Shown: positions 1-5,582, numbered from the stretch's first letter. The stretch is DNA of 9,623 nucleotides from Thermococcus sp. (GCA_027023165.1 JALVWX010000117.1:1-9623); one strand, 5' to 3'. The notes: a model not told the origin generated them from the sequence alone. Translations and numbers: made by a program.

Positions 1-72
1 AACCTGGTTCCCGAAACTCTGCCTTATCAACACCACCTTAAGCTTTCAATTCTCCCAGAGTCTTATTGCAAC
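1..72 (-). CRISPR. Leader-proximal end of a CRISPR array (one full repeat, one spacer)
   Basis: Positions 43-72 read on the minus strand give a 30-bp unit that starts GTTGCAATAAG and ends GAATTGAAAG, closely matching the repeat type I know from Pyrococcus and Thermococcus arrays, whose last eight bases (ATTGAAAG) become the 5' tag of mature crRNA. Positions 4-42 would be a 39-nt spacer, a normal length for this order, and positions 1-3 (AAC) match the last plus-strand bases of another repeat copy cut by the window edge. Because repeats are transcribed GTT to AAAG, transcription runs leftwards, the array continues outside the window, and the leader must lie to the right. Only one complete repeat is visible, so the array call rests on recognising the repeat and on the spacing, not on repetition seen here. 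No cas genes are nearby. Confidence 0.85.
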
Positions 73-74
73 AG

Positions 75-119
75 GGGCGTTTTTCCCTTCATTTGTCCTA
101 TAGGGCAATAAAAGCGCCC
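75..119. repeat. Imperfect inverted repeat beside the leader-repeat junction
   Basis: GGGCG (75-79) pairs with CGCCC (115-119), TTTT (80-83) with AAAA (110-113) around a bulged base at 114, and CCCT (85-88) with AGGG (102-105). The total is 13 pairs. It begins two bases from the first repeat and overlaps the predicted transcription start. It could form in the 5' end of the precursor RNA or be a protein site used in spacer integration. Its role is unknown. Confidence 0.4.
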
Positions 120-123
120 GAAT

Positions 124-140
124 CTTATAAGCTTTTCTTC
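124..140 (-). promoter_or_regulatory. Promoter (BRE/TATA) for the CRISPR precursor transcript
   Basis: On the minus strand GAAGAAAAG precedes CTTATAAG, a good archaeal BRE plus TATA arrangement. Transcription would start about 25 nt further on, near 100-104, roughly 30 nt before the first repeat at 72. A second TATA-like stretch, CTTTTATT at 107-114, would start transcription nearer the repeat. The choice between the two is inference. Confidence 0.55.
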
Positions 141-515
141 AAAGGGGCCTTCAAAAGGCTTCGGGAAGGTTTTATTTAAATGCTGTGAAGAGATTGGATT
201 TTATGGGGGATTCCGGTTAAGCTGGCTTTTTTAGGATGCACACTTCTGTCCACGGAACTTCCAGAGGGATAATGGAGATACAGAAAACGGAAACTGGCCC
301 CTGAAGGCGGTATTCTTAAGACGAACGCGTCTGAACAGGGGACGGCGGTATCCGGGCGAGTTCCATCCTCAGCGGTGCAATTCGAAAAAATTTCGTTATG
401 GATTTTTAAATAATCGTAACATTTTACCAGATATCAACAAGCTGTGATTAAAGACTTTCAGACGGAGAGAGACAGACAAAACCGATGGAAAAACTCCCAC
501 GACACTCGAAATCCA

Positions 516-528
516 CGAAACAAAAGAA
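516..528 (-). terminator. U-rich terminator after maf
   Basis: Directly after the maf stop codon the minus strand reads TTCTTTTGTTTCG. Archaeal RNA polymerase terminates at such U-rich tracts without needing a hairpin. Termination here would separate maf from the CRISPR leader, which is read in the same direction. Confidence 0.45.
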
Positions 529-1098
529 TCAGCGTGACATGACTTCAAAGCCCAGCTCCCTGAGCTTCCAGACTATCTCCAGCGGGAAGCCAACGACGTT
601 GTAGTAGTCTCCTTTTATCCACTCCACGAAGAGACCGGCCTTTCCCTGTATGCCGTAGGCGCCGGCCTTGTCCATTGGCTCTCCTGTGGCGATGTAAGCC
701 CTTATCAGTGCGTCGTCTAGCTCACGGAACTTTACCTCAGTAACGGCCTTTCCGCAGTGTTCCTCTCCTCGATGAACTATACAATAGCCTGTCGTGACCC
801 TGTGCACCCTCCCGCTGAGGAGCTTGAGCATTCTGAAGGCCTCTTCCTCATCCCCGGGTTTGCCTAAAATCCTGCCGTCCACGTTGACCACGGTATCAGC
901 ACCTATCACGGTGGAATCTGGAGAAGCACGGGAATACACCTCTAAGGCCTTTCTCCGTGCCAGCTCAAGGGCGTATTCTGCCGGCTCGCCCAGGGAGCAC
1001 TCCTCGCTCGCCTTACTCGGCACGACTTCGAACCCGAGGATGAAGCGGGAAAGGATCTCCCTTCTCCGTGGACTCGCGGAGGCGAGAATGAGGGGCAT
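529..1098 (-). CDS. maf: Maf-family nucleoside triphosphate pyrophosphatase
   Basis: Maf/HAM1-superfamily enzymes hydrolyse non-canonical or surplus nucleoside triphosphates to the monophosphate and pyrophosphate in the cytoplasm, acting as house-cleaning enzymes. The 189-aa product has the family marks in order: N-terminal SASPRRREIL (residues 7-16, substrate-binding arginine), IGADTVV (65-71, with D68 the likely catalytic base), GKPGDEEEAFRML (79-91), KAGAYGIQG (144-152) and GDYYNVVGFPL (163-173). The glutamine in GIQG is typical of YhdE-like members that prefer dTTP/UTP, so that substrate is inferred. I chose the ATG at 1098, which shares one base with the upstream stop (TGATG) and gives the usual MxxILAS N-terminus. 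A GTG at 1110 would add four residues but has no ribosome binding site. It is last in a two-gene operon and full length. Confidence 0.92.
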   Translation of the reverse strand: MPLILASASPRRREILSRFILGFEVVPSKASEECSLGEPAEYALELARRKALEVYSRASPDSTVIGADTVVNVDGRILGKPGDEEEAFRMLKLLSGRVHRVTTGYCIVHRGEEHCGKAVTEVKFRELDDALIRAYIATGEPMDKAGAYGIQGKAGLFVEWIKGDYYNVVGFPLEIVWKLRELGFEVMSR

Positions 1099-1466
1099 CA
1101 GGAGAGGCACCCCTCGATTTCGCGGATTACTTCTTCAACATCCCTCTCGAACTCGAAGACCCTGCGGCGGTTGCCGCTGATTCCCGGGCAATCGCTTCCA
1201 ATCCTCCTGAGCTTCGCGTGGACGATGGCCTTCTTTCCATCTTTCTCTAGGGTGTACTTCCGGTAGATGATGTCGCAGTCGTCCCCTTCTGGAGTCTCGA
1301 CGGAAACGTCAAAGCGCGCCTTCAGAAGTCTGTCTATGCCGTTGAGTATCTCCATCGCTATGTCGTAGCTCCTGTCCTCAATGACGATCGGAACGCAGAT
1401 GTGCTCGATGTTGTGCTTGTCAAACTTGTGGAAGGTCTCAGGGATGATAACAACGTCGTACTTCAT
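1098..1466 (-). CDS. Hypothetical protein, 122 aa, coupled to maf
   Basis: I do not recognise this protein. It is 122 residues long, soluble and mixed alpha/beta in appearance. It has a hydrophobic strand at the N-terminus (KYDVVIIPE), a second at 22-29, a helix-like stretch at 35-50, and a charged C-terminal helix (FEFERDVEEVIREIEG). Cysteines at 24, 64, 93 and 120 are notable for a small hyperthermophile protein but form no clear zinc motif. I chose the ATG at 1466, preceded by GGTGAT at good spacing. An in-frame GTG at 1475 lies inside that ribosome binding site. Its stop overlaps the maf start by one base, so the two are probably made from one mRNA. A CTTTTTAA box lies about 30 bp upstream. 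A link to nucleotide metabolism is suggested only by the coupling. Confidence 0.8.
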   Translation of the reverse strand: MKYDVVIIPETFHKFDKHNIEHICVPIVIEDRSYDIAMEILNGIDRLLKARFDVSVETPEGDDCDIIYRKYTLEKDGKKAIVHAKLRRIGSDCPGISGNRRRVFEFERDVEEVIREIEGCLS

Positions 1467-1497
1467 AGGAATCACCGGTGGTGAATAGGCGGGAGGG

Positions 1498-1505
1498 TTA
1501 AAAAG
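1498..1505 (-). promoter_or_regulatory. TATA box for the 122-aa gene and maf
   Basis: The minus strand reads CTTTTTAA, centred about 35 bp before the ATG at 1466, which places the transcript start near 1476 and leaves a short leader. The same T-run lies just past the stop of the upstream membrane protein gene and could also help end that transcript. Confidence 0.6.
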
Positions 1506-1512
1506 TTGTCCG

Positions 1513-1731
1513 TTATCCCTCCCCGTCTTTGAGATTGGATTCCAGCTCTTTGACCCTCTTTTCCAGCTTTTCCAGCTCCACCGAAACCGCCAGCAGAAGG
1601 AAGGCCAAAATCACAAAGGCAAGCCAGAGCAGGAGAATGCCCGTCGTCCTGTACTCAAAAGTCCCATACGTCAGCATGGCGGCGGCAATTAGGAGGGCAA
1701 ACAGGGCGGATAAGTCCTGGATGAACTTCAT
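1513..1731 (-). CDS. Small membrane protein with C-terminal coiled coil, 72 aa
   Basis: The function is not recognised. The sequence shows two hydrophobic membrane segments, about residues 7-24 and 30-51, joined by a short polar turn (TYGTFEYRTT). A charged helical tail follows (ELEKLEKRVKELESNLK) with leucines at heptad-like spacing, suggesting a short coiled coil at the membrane face. The start ATG at 1731 overlaps the upstream TGA in an ATGA arrangement, and AGGAGG lies seven bases before it, so translation is probably coupled to the 77-aa gene. The two proteins share the same layout (two membrane helices, then a coiled-coil tail) and could be paralogues or partners in one complex. That pairing is inferred from architecture and gene overlap only. 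Confidence 0.8.
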   Translation of the reverse strand: MKFIQDLSALFALLIAAAMLTYGTFEYRTTGILLLWLAFVILAFLLLAVSVELEKLEKRVKELESNLKDGEG

Positions 1732-1961
1732 CCCTTAGCCTCCTTGAGTTTTCTCCTCTCCTCAATCTCGGAGTAGAGGTCGTCGACCTCGCCCCTCAGG
1801 GCCTCAAGCTGACCGCCTATTTCCATCAGCGCTATTCCCGGTATCACGAAGGAGAGCAGAAGACCGAGGTGGAGGGCGAGGGGATGCAGGGGTAAGAGGA
1901 GCGCCGCGATTATCAGCCCAAATCCGAGCGTGCTGACCCTAACCATTGTTGGCACTTCCAT
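1728..1961 (-). CDS. Small membrane protein with C-terminal coiled coil, 77 aa
   Basis: The function is not recognised. Two membrane segments are visible, about residues 9-26 (LGFGLIIAALLLPLHP) and 28-47 (LALHLGLLLSFVIPGIALM). An acidic and basic helical tail from residue 50 (QLEALRGEVDDLYSEIEERR) is likely to form a short coiled coil. The first ATG at 1961 has GGTGA five bases upstream and is preferred. A second ATG at 1946 is also preceded by a weak GGAAGTG and would remove five residues. The gene ends in a four-base overlap with the 72-aa gene, which has the same plan. The promoter is weak by eye: GATATC at 1991-1996 is the best TATA candidate, beside a 13-bp palindrome. Confidence 0.78.
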   Translation of the reverse strand: MEVPTMVRVSTLGFGLIIAALLLPLHPLALHLGLLLSFVIPGIALMEIGGQLEALRGEVDDLYSEIEERRKLKEAKG

Positions 1962-1979
1962 TCAATTCACCAAGCTCTG

Positions 1980-1992
1980 TCCTCAGTGAGGA
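1980..1992. repeat. Perfect short palindrome in the presumed promoter of the small membrane gene pair
   Basis: TCCTCA-G-TGAGGA is a perfect 6-bp inverted repeat around one base. It lies between a TATA-like GATATC (1991-1996, overlapping) and the expected transcript start near 1968-1972 on the minus strand. In archaea, regulator dimers often bind at this position. It may also be chance. Confidence 0.35.
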
Positions 1993-2045
1993 TATCTCTT
2001 CTCTTTGAGTCGTTCTTCATTAGCTTCACCCTCACTCGCGATTTG

Positions 2046-2087
2046 TCTACCCCAGACATCCCGGCGGGAGCCTTTGGAGGGGGTAGA
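2046..2087. repeat. 8-bp inverted repeat with 26-nt loop
   Basis: TCTACCCC (2046-2053) is the exact reverse complement of GGGGTAGA (2080-2087). The loop holds a smaller TCCC-GGC-GGGA hairpin. It is non-coding, between the PINA-like gene and the small membrane gene pair. A small structured RNA, a regulator site or a decayed element are all possible, and I cannot choose. Confidence 0.4.
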
Positions 2088-2115
2088 TGCCCACATTACT
2101 ACGTGAGAAAGGAAA

Positions 2116-2142
2116 GATGGAAACTATAAAAAGCTTTCCATC
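2116..2142 (-). terminator. Hairpin terminator after the PINA-like gene
   Basis: Directly after the TGA, the minus strand forms GATGGAAA (2142-2135) paired with TTTCCATC (2123-2116), 8 bp, around an 11-nt loop containing five Ts. Pyrimidine-rich sequence (TTTCCTTTCTC) follows. Position and U content fit a transcription end. Confidence 0.5.
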
Positions 2143-2143
2143 C

Positions 2144-3952
2144 TCAGGTGGTCGCCCACACGGGTATGCCGGCTTCGATGAGCCTCTTCAGCTCCTTTCC
2201 TATAGGGGTGCTCTTGCCCACCTTGACGAGGCCCTTCTTGCTCGGCGTGGCGGTAAAGACGTACTGCTCGCCACCATAGAACTTAAGCGGCTTCTTAGCG
2301 TAGTCCGGCGAAACGCGGAGGACGATGGTTTTTTTCTTCTCCTCGACCTCCACCGGGATTTTCTCCTTCGGCTTCTCCGCCTCGCGCTCGGCGAAGCTCT
2401 TGACGTCGATGCTTATGCCTATTTTCTTCTCAAGCTCGGTGATGCGCTTGCCCTTCTTGCCGATTATCGCCGGGATGTCAAACTCATCGGCGTAGATTAT
2501 CGCCTTGTGGGGACTCGCTATCTCGACTTCCGTGTACACGTCGGGCAGGAACTTCTTTATCTCCTGCTTGAGCCTCTTCTCGGCGAGTTTCAGAGCAGGG
2601 GCCTTCTCCTCCTTCTTGACAGGAACGACGCTTATCTCCTCGCCGTAGGTGTATATCTCATACTCAAGTTCACCCGTCTCGAAGTCGCGGACCTCTATGA
2701 CCGGCCTTGCCAGGTCCTCCTCCTTCATCCCACTCGGCACCTTGACGAGGTACTCGAGGGTGAGAACTTTGGCAACGTTTCCTGCCTTGATGAAGATGAC
2801 GGTATCAACTATCTGCGGTATCATTCCAAGCTCGACCCTGCCGATGAACCTCTGAACCGCGTCTATCGGCTTTGTCGCGTGGACGACGCCGACCATCCCG
2901 ACTCCGGCCAGCCTCAAATCGGCGTAGATCTTGAAGTCGCTCGTCTTCCTCATCTCGTCGAATATCGTGTAGTCCGGCCTCACGAGGAGGAGTATGTCTC
3001 CCGTCAGCTCCATCCTGCCGTTCAAAGCCGTGTACTGCGTTATCTCCTCGCTAACCTGCAGGTCGCGCGGCTTCTCCATCGTCTTGACGACTTTGCCCAT
3101 GCTCGCGTACCACTCGGCCAAAGCCTGTGCGAAGGTGGTCTTTCCTTCACCGGGGGCACCTGCGATGAGGATTCCCTCGGCCTTGTCCTTGAGCCTCTCG
3201 AGCAGTTTGTCGCTCAGCTCGTAGTCCTCTATGCCCAGCTTCTTGACGGGTCTCACCGCGGTAATCTCTATCCTGTCCGCAAAGGGCGGTTTGGCGATGA
3301 CTATGCGGTAGTTCCTGAGCTGGACGACGGTTGCCCCCGGTTCGTCCATCTCTATGAAGCTCTCCGGATCGCGCCTCGCGCGCTCGACTATGTCGTCGGC
3401 TATCTCGTGGAGTTCTTCATCGGTTAGAACTTCATCCCTGACGGGAACGAACTTCCAGTCACCGGGCTTTCCCTTCTTGGCGAAGGGCTTTAAGCCGCCC
3501 TTCAGGTGAACGCTCATCGTGGTCTCGTCGAAGAAGTCCTCGAGGCGGTGCCTCAGCTCTTTCTTGGTGGTCAGGTAGATTACATCTATTCCTTTCGCTA
3601 TCGCAACATCACGCTGCACCTGGTCTCCGGTTATGAGGGTAGCGCTCAGCTTCCTGGCAGTCTCGCGCACTATGTGGTCTATTTCGCCTGCTTTGGCCCT
3701 TCTAATCTGCCACTGCTCCGGCCTGTCGCCGTGGAACTCGAGGAGGATTTTCCCTTCGTCGGCCATCTTCCTGAGCTTCTTAAGCTCCTCCAGTCCAACG
3801 TGGCCAATCGCCTTCCCCTCGTTGGCCTGATGTTCTATCTCCGCTACCACAGCCTCGGGGATGACGACCTTTACCTTCTCGTTGAGCGCTGAGAGGAACT
3901 GGGTCAGGCGACCGTCGACTATCACGCTCGTATCAGCTACAAACACCTTCAC
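2144..3952 (-). CDS. PINA-like PIN domain / AAA-type ATPase / KH domain protein
   Basis: This large cytoplasmic protein joins three parts (numbering from the chosen start). The N-terminal PIN domain, about 1-125, has acidic residues in VFVADTSVIVDG (D7), AVVAEIEHQ and TGDQVQRDVA. The central RecA/secretion-ATPase-like motor has Walker A GAPGEGKTT (265-273) and Walker B PDYTIFDEMR (326-335). A KH domain near 470-522 carries GKKG at 498-501, followed by a charged linker and a C-terminal domain. The same order occurs in archaeal PINA; the Sulfolobus protein is reported as a Holliday-junction-binding ATP-dependent helicase that works with Hjc/Hjm-type enzymes. That role here is inferred by homology. 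I chose GTG at 3952 because AGGTGA precedes it by five bases and the product then opens MKVFVADTS (602 aa). An in-frame TTG at 3976 would add eight residues but has poor signals and lies at the predicted transcript start. Confidence 0.9.
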   Translation of the reverse strand: MKVFVADTSVIVDGRLTQFLSALNEKVKVVIPEAVVAEIEHQANEGKAIGHVGLEELKKLRKMADEGKILLEFHGDRPEQWQIRRAKAGEIDHIVRETARKLSATLITGDQVQRDVAIAKGIDVIYLTTKKELRHRLEDFFDETTMSVHLKGGLKPFAKKGKPGDWKFVPVRDEVLTDEELHEIADDIVERARRDPESFIEMDEPGATVVQLRNYRIVIAKPPFADRIEITAVRPVKKLGIEDYELSDKLLERLKDKAEGILIAGAPGEGKTTFAQALAEWYASMGKVVKTMEKPRDLQVSEEITQYTALNGRMELTGDILLLVRPDYTIFDEMRKTSDFKIYADLRLAGVGMVGVVHATKPIDAVQRFIGRVELGMIPQIVDTVIFIKAGNVAKVLTLEYLVKVPSGMKEEDLARPVIEVRDFETGELEYEIYTYGEEISVVPVKKEEKAPALKLAEKRLKQEIKKFLPDVYTEVEIASPHKAIIYADEFDIPAIIGKKGKRITELEKKIGISIDVKSFAEREAEKPKEKIPVEVEEKKKTIVLRVSPDYAKKPLKFYGGEQYVFTATPSKKGLVKVGKSTPIGKELKRLIEAGIPVWATT

Positions 3953-3993
3953 CTCTCTCACCTCTTTTTCTTCCAACGGCTCTGCGGCTAAAG

Positions 3994-4010
3994 GTTCATA
4001 AAGGTTTATG
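3994..4010. promoter_or_regulatory. Head-to-head core promoters between the PINA-like gene and minD
   Basis: This 83-bp divergent gap (3953-4035) is the only strand switch in the window. CATAAAGGTTTATG (3997-4010) is an almost perfect inverted repeat. It gives CATAAA on the plus strand about 35 bp before the minD ATG, and CTTTATGAA on the minus strand about 45 bp before the GTG at 3952. The two promoters overlap, so binding of one transcription complex may exclude the other. Assignment of TATA boxes is by eye. Confidence 0.5.
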
Positions 4011-4035
4011 CCTCAGAAATGAAGGGGAGATACGA

Positions 4036-4773
4036 ATGGGCAGGCTCATATCGGTTGCATCGGGCAAGGGCGGCACGGGAAAGACGACCACCACCGCGAA
4101 CCTCTCGATAGCCCTCGGGAAGATGGGATACAAGGTCTGCGCCGTCGATGCTGACCTCACGATGGCCAACCTGAGCCTTGTCATGGGGATAGACGACGCC
4201 TACACGACCATCCACGACGTCTTAGCCGGCAGGGCGGATATAAACGACGCGATCTACGCCACCACCTACGAGAACGTTTACCTCATCCCCGCGGCTATAG
4301 ACTGGGAGCACGTCATAAGGGCCGACCCGAGGGGCCTGCCCGGGACGATAAAGAAGCTCAAGGACGCCTTTGACTTCGTGATAATCGACTGTCCGGCCGG
4401 CCTTCAGATGGACGCGATGAACGCAATGCTGAGCGGGGAGGAGGTTCTCCTCGTCACCAACCCCGAGATATCTTGCATAACGGACACGATGAAGGTTGGG
4501 ATAGTCCTGAAAAAGGCGGGACTGGCCGTTCTCGGCTTCGTCCTGAACCGCTACGGCAGGAGCGACAACGACATTCCCCCGGATGTGGCGGAGGAGGTCA
4601 TGGAGGTTCCGCTCCTGGAGGTCATCCCCGAGGACCCCTCCGTTAGGGAGGCCACCCTCGAGGGCATCCCCGTTGTGGAATATAAGCCCAACTCCGAGGG
4701 AGCGAAGGCATTCATGGAGCTTGCGGAGAGGATAACGCGTATAGCCGGCTTTAAGGCAAGGGTGATGGGATGA
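4036..4773 (+). CDS. minD: MinD/ParA-family ATPase (archaeal MinD-like)
   Basis: This is a deviant-Walker-A ATPase of the MinD/ParA/Mrp superfamily, 245 aa. SGKGGTGKTTTTANLS (9-24) carries both the signature lysine K11 and the P-loop lysine K16. AVDADLTMANLSLVMG (36-51) is the switch I region and FVIIDCPAG (114-122) is Walker B with D118. TNPEISCITD (141-150) and GFVLNRYGR (167-175) are family motifs. The last 20 residues (MELAERITRIAGFKARVMG) could form an amphipathic helix for membrane attachment. Archaeal MinD homologues position structures in the cell, and haloarchaeal MinD4 affects archaellum and chemoreceptor placement. No minC or minE is visible, so cell division control is not shown. 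The start has GGGGAGA upstream. It overlaps the GPN GTPase gene by four bases. Confidence 0.9.
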   Translation: MGRLISVASGKGGTGKTTTTANLSIALGKMGYKVCAVDADLTMANLSLVMGIDDAYTTIHDVLAGRADINDAIYATTYENVYLIPAAIDWEHVIRADPRGLPGTIKKLKDAFDFVIIDCPAGLQMDAMNAMLSGEEVLLVTNPEISCITDTMKVGIVLKKAGLAVLGFVLNRYGRSDNDIPPDVAEEVMEVPLLEVIPEDPSVREATLEGIPVVEYKPNSEGAKAFMELAERITRIAGFKARVMG

Positions 4774-5519
4774 TCCTCCTCTTCGTGGGGACAGCAGGAA
4801 GCGGGAAGACGACGTTAACAGGCTCGTTCGGACGATATCTTGAGGAAAACGGCTATTCCGTCGCCTACGTCAACCTCGACACGGGCGTTGAGAGGCTCCC
4901 ATATCGGCCGGACGTTGACATCCGGGAGAGGATAACCGCGAGGGAGCTGATGGGGGAAGGTTACGGACCCAACGGAGCCATTGTAGAGAGCTACGACCGC
5001 CTTCTTCCGTCCGTTGGTGAGTATGCCTCGGAGATCCTCCGCCTAGACGGGGAGAGGGACTACGTTCTCATCGATACTCCCGGCCAGATGGAGACTTTCC
5101 TCTTCCACGAGTTTGGAGTTAAGCTGACCGAGGGCCTTCCGGAGCCGCTGGCGATTTACCTCTTCGGCCCAAAGGTTCTCAGAAGGCCCCCGGACTTCTG
5201 CTTCGCTCTCTTCTTCGGTCTGATGATAGACCTGCGCCTCCGTACCACTACAGTTCCTGCATTAAACAAGATTGATGCCCTCCGGGGAGGAGAGCTGGAG
5301 AGGTACAGAAAGCTCCTCGATGACGTTGAGTACCTTACCGCGAGGCTGAAGCTTGACCCATCAACGCGGGGACTTCTGGCATACAAGATGTGCTCGTCCC
5401 TGCCGGAGCTTGCGCCTCCAACGCGCGTGCTGTACCTCTCCGCGAGGACAGGGGAGGGCTTCGACGACCTTGAGACCCTCACCTACGAGCACTACTGCAC
5501 CTGCGGCGACCTGACCTGA
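4770..5519 (+). CDS. GPN-loop GTPase (PAB0955 type)
   Basis: GPN-loop GTPases are dimeric SIMIBI-class enzymes. The crystallised archaeal member is Pyrococcus abyssi PAB0955, and eukaryotic relatives (GPN1/Npa3) help assemble and import RNA polymerase II. The 249-aa product shows the P-loop GTAGSGKTT (7-15), LDTGVERLPYRPDVDIR (36-52), the family-defining GPN triplet in GYGPNGAIVE (64-73), the G3 motif IDTPGQ (101-106), NKID for guanine specificity (166-169) and SARTGEG (224-230). The C-terminus ends with a small cysteine pair, HYCTCGDLT, unusual enough to note. The ATG lies within minD (ATGA overlap), preceded by GGTGATGGG, so the two are co-translated. The archaeal role remains unsettled. 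Pairing with a second SIMIBI NTPase suggests, but does not prove, a common task. Confidence 0.92.
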   Translation: MILLFVGTAGSGKTTLTGSFGRYLEENGYSVAYVNLDTGVERLPYRPDVDIRERITARELMGEGYGPNGAIVESYDRLLPSVGEYASEILRLDGERDYVLIDTPGQMETFLFHEFGVKLTEGLPEPLAIYLFGPKVLRRPPDFCFALFFGLMIDLRLRTTTVPALNKIDALRGGELERYRKLLDDVEYLTARLKLDPSTRGLLAYKMCSSLPELAPPTRVLYLSARTGEGFDDLETLTYEHYCTCGDLT

Positions 5520-5569
5520 GAGAAGGTTCAAGTTTGGGGTGCATTCCTGGACGGATGTTCAACAAAGGC

Positions 5570-5582
5570 CGCTTTTTTTCAT
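5570..5582 (+). terminator. T-run terminator after the minD-GPN operon
   Basis: CCGCTTTTTTTCATC contains seven consecutive Ts at 5573-5579, about 55 bp past the GPN stop. There is no strong hairpin. A U-tract alone is a usual archaeal terminator. Confidence 0.5.

Larger units (their letters stand above)
73..515 (-). promoter_or_regulatory. CRISPR leader region
   Basis: This gene-free stretch of about 440 bp sits directly upstream of the first CRISPR repeat in the direction of array transcription. It is visibly richer in A and T than the flanking genes and holds no credible ORF. Leaders of several hundred bp are known in Pyrococcus and Thermococcus and contain the array promoter and signals for spacer integration next to the first repeat. 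Visible contents are a minus-strand TATA box at 124-131, a hairpin at 75-119 touching the leader-repeat junction, a short hairpin at 147-159, a TTTATTTAAA element at 171-180, nested complementary segments at 233-369, a direct repeat GGCGGTAT at 306-313 and 344-351, a CGAAA-AAA-TTTCG palindrome at 383-395 and a TTTTTAAATAA stretch near 403-413. The right-hand limit of the leader is a guess. Confidence 0.65.

Noticed and set aside
204..221. Short ATG frame in the CRISPR leader
   Set aside because: It stops after five codons and has no ribosome binding site.
1098..1110. GTG at 1110 as the maf start
   Set aside because: It has no ribosome binding site at proper spacing. The ATG at 1098 overlaps the upstream stop and gives the usual family N-terminus.
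2780..2860. TGATGA and CTGA boxes resembling a C/D box guide RNA
   Set aside because: They fall inside the conserved ATPase coding region and their spacing does not fit a compact archaeal C/D RNA.
2087..3427. Long open frame of about 446 codons on the plus strand
   Set aside because: It lies antisense to the PINA-like gene, whose motifs are unambiguous. Its translation is dominated by Leu, Arg, Asp and Val with no recognisable motif, as expected for the complement of a biased GC-rich coding sequence.
3953..3976. TTG at 3976 as the start of the PINA-like protein
   Set aside because: It has weak initiation signals and lies about where transcription should begin. The GTG at 3952 has a strong AGGTGA and gives a compact MKVFVADTS start.
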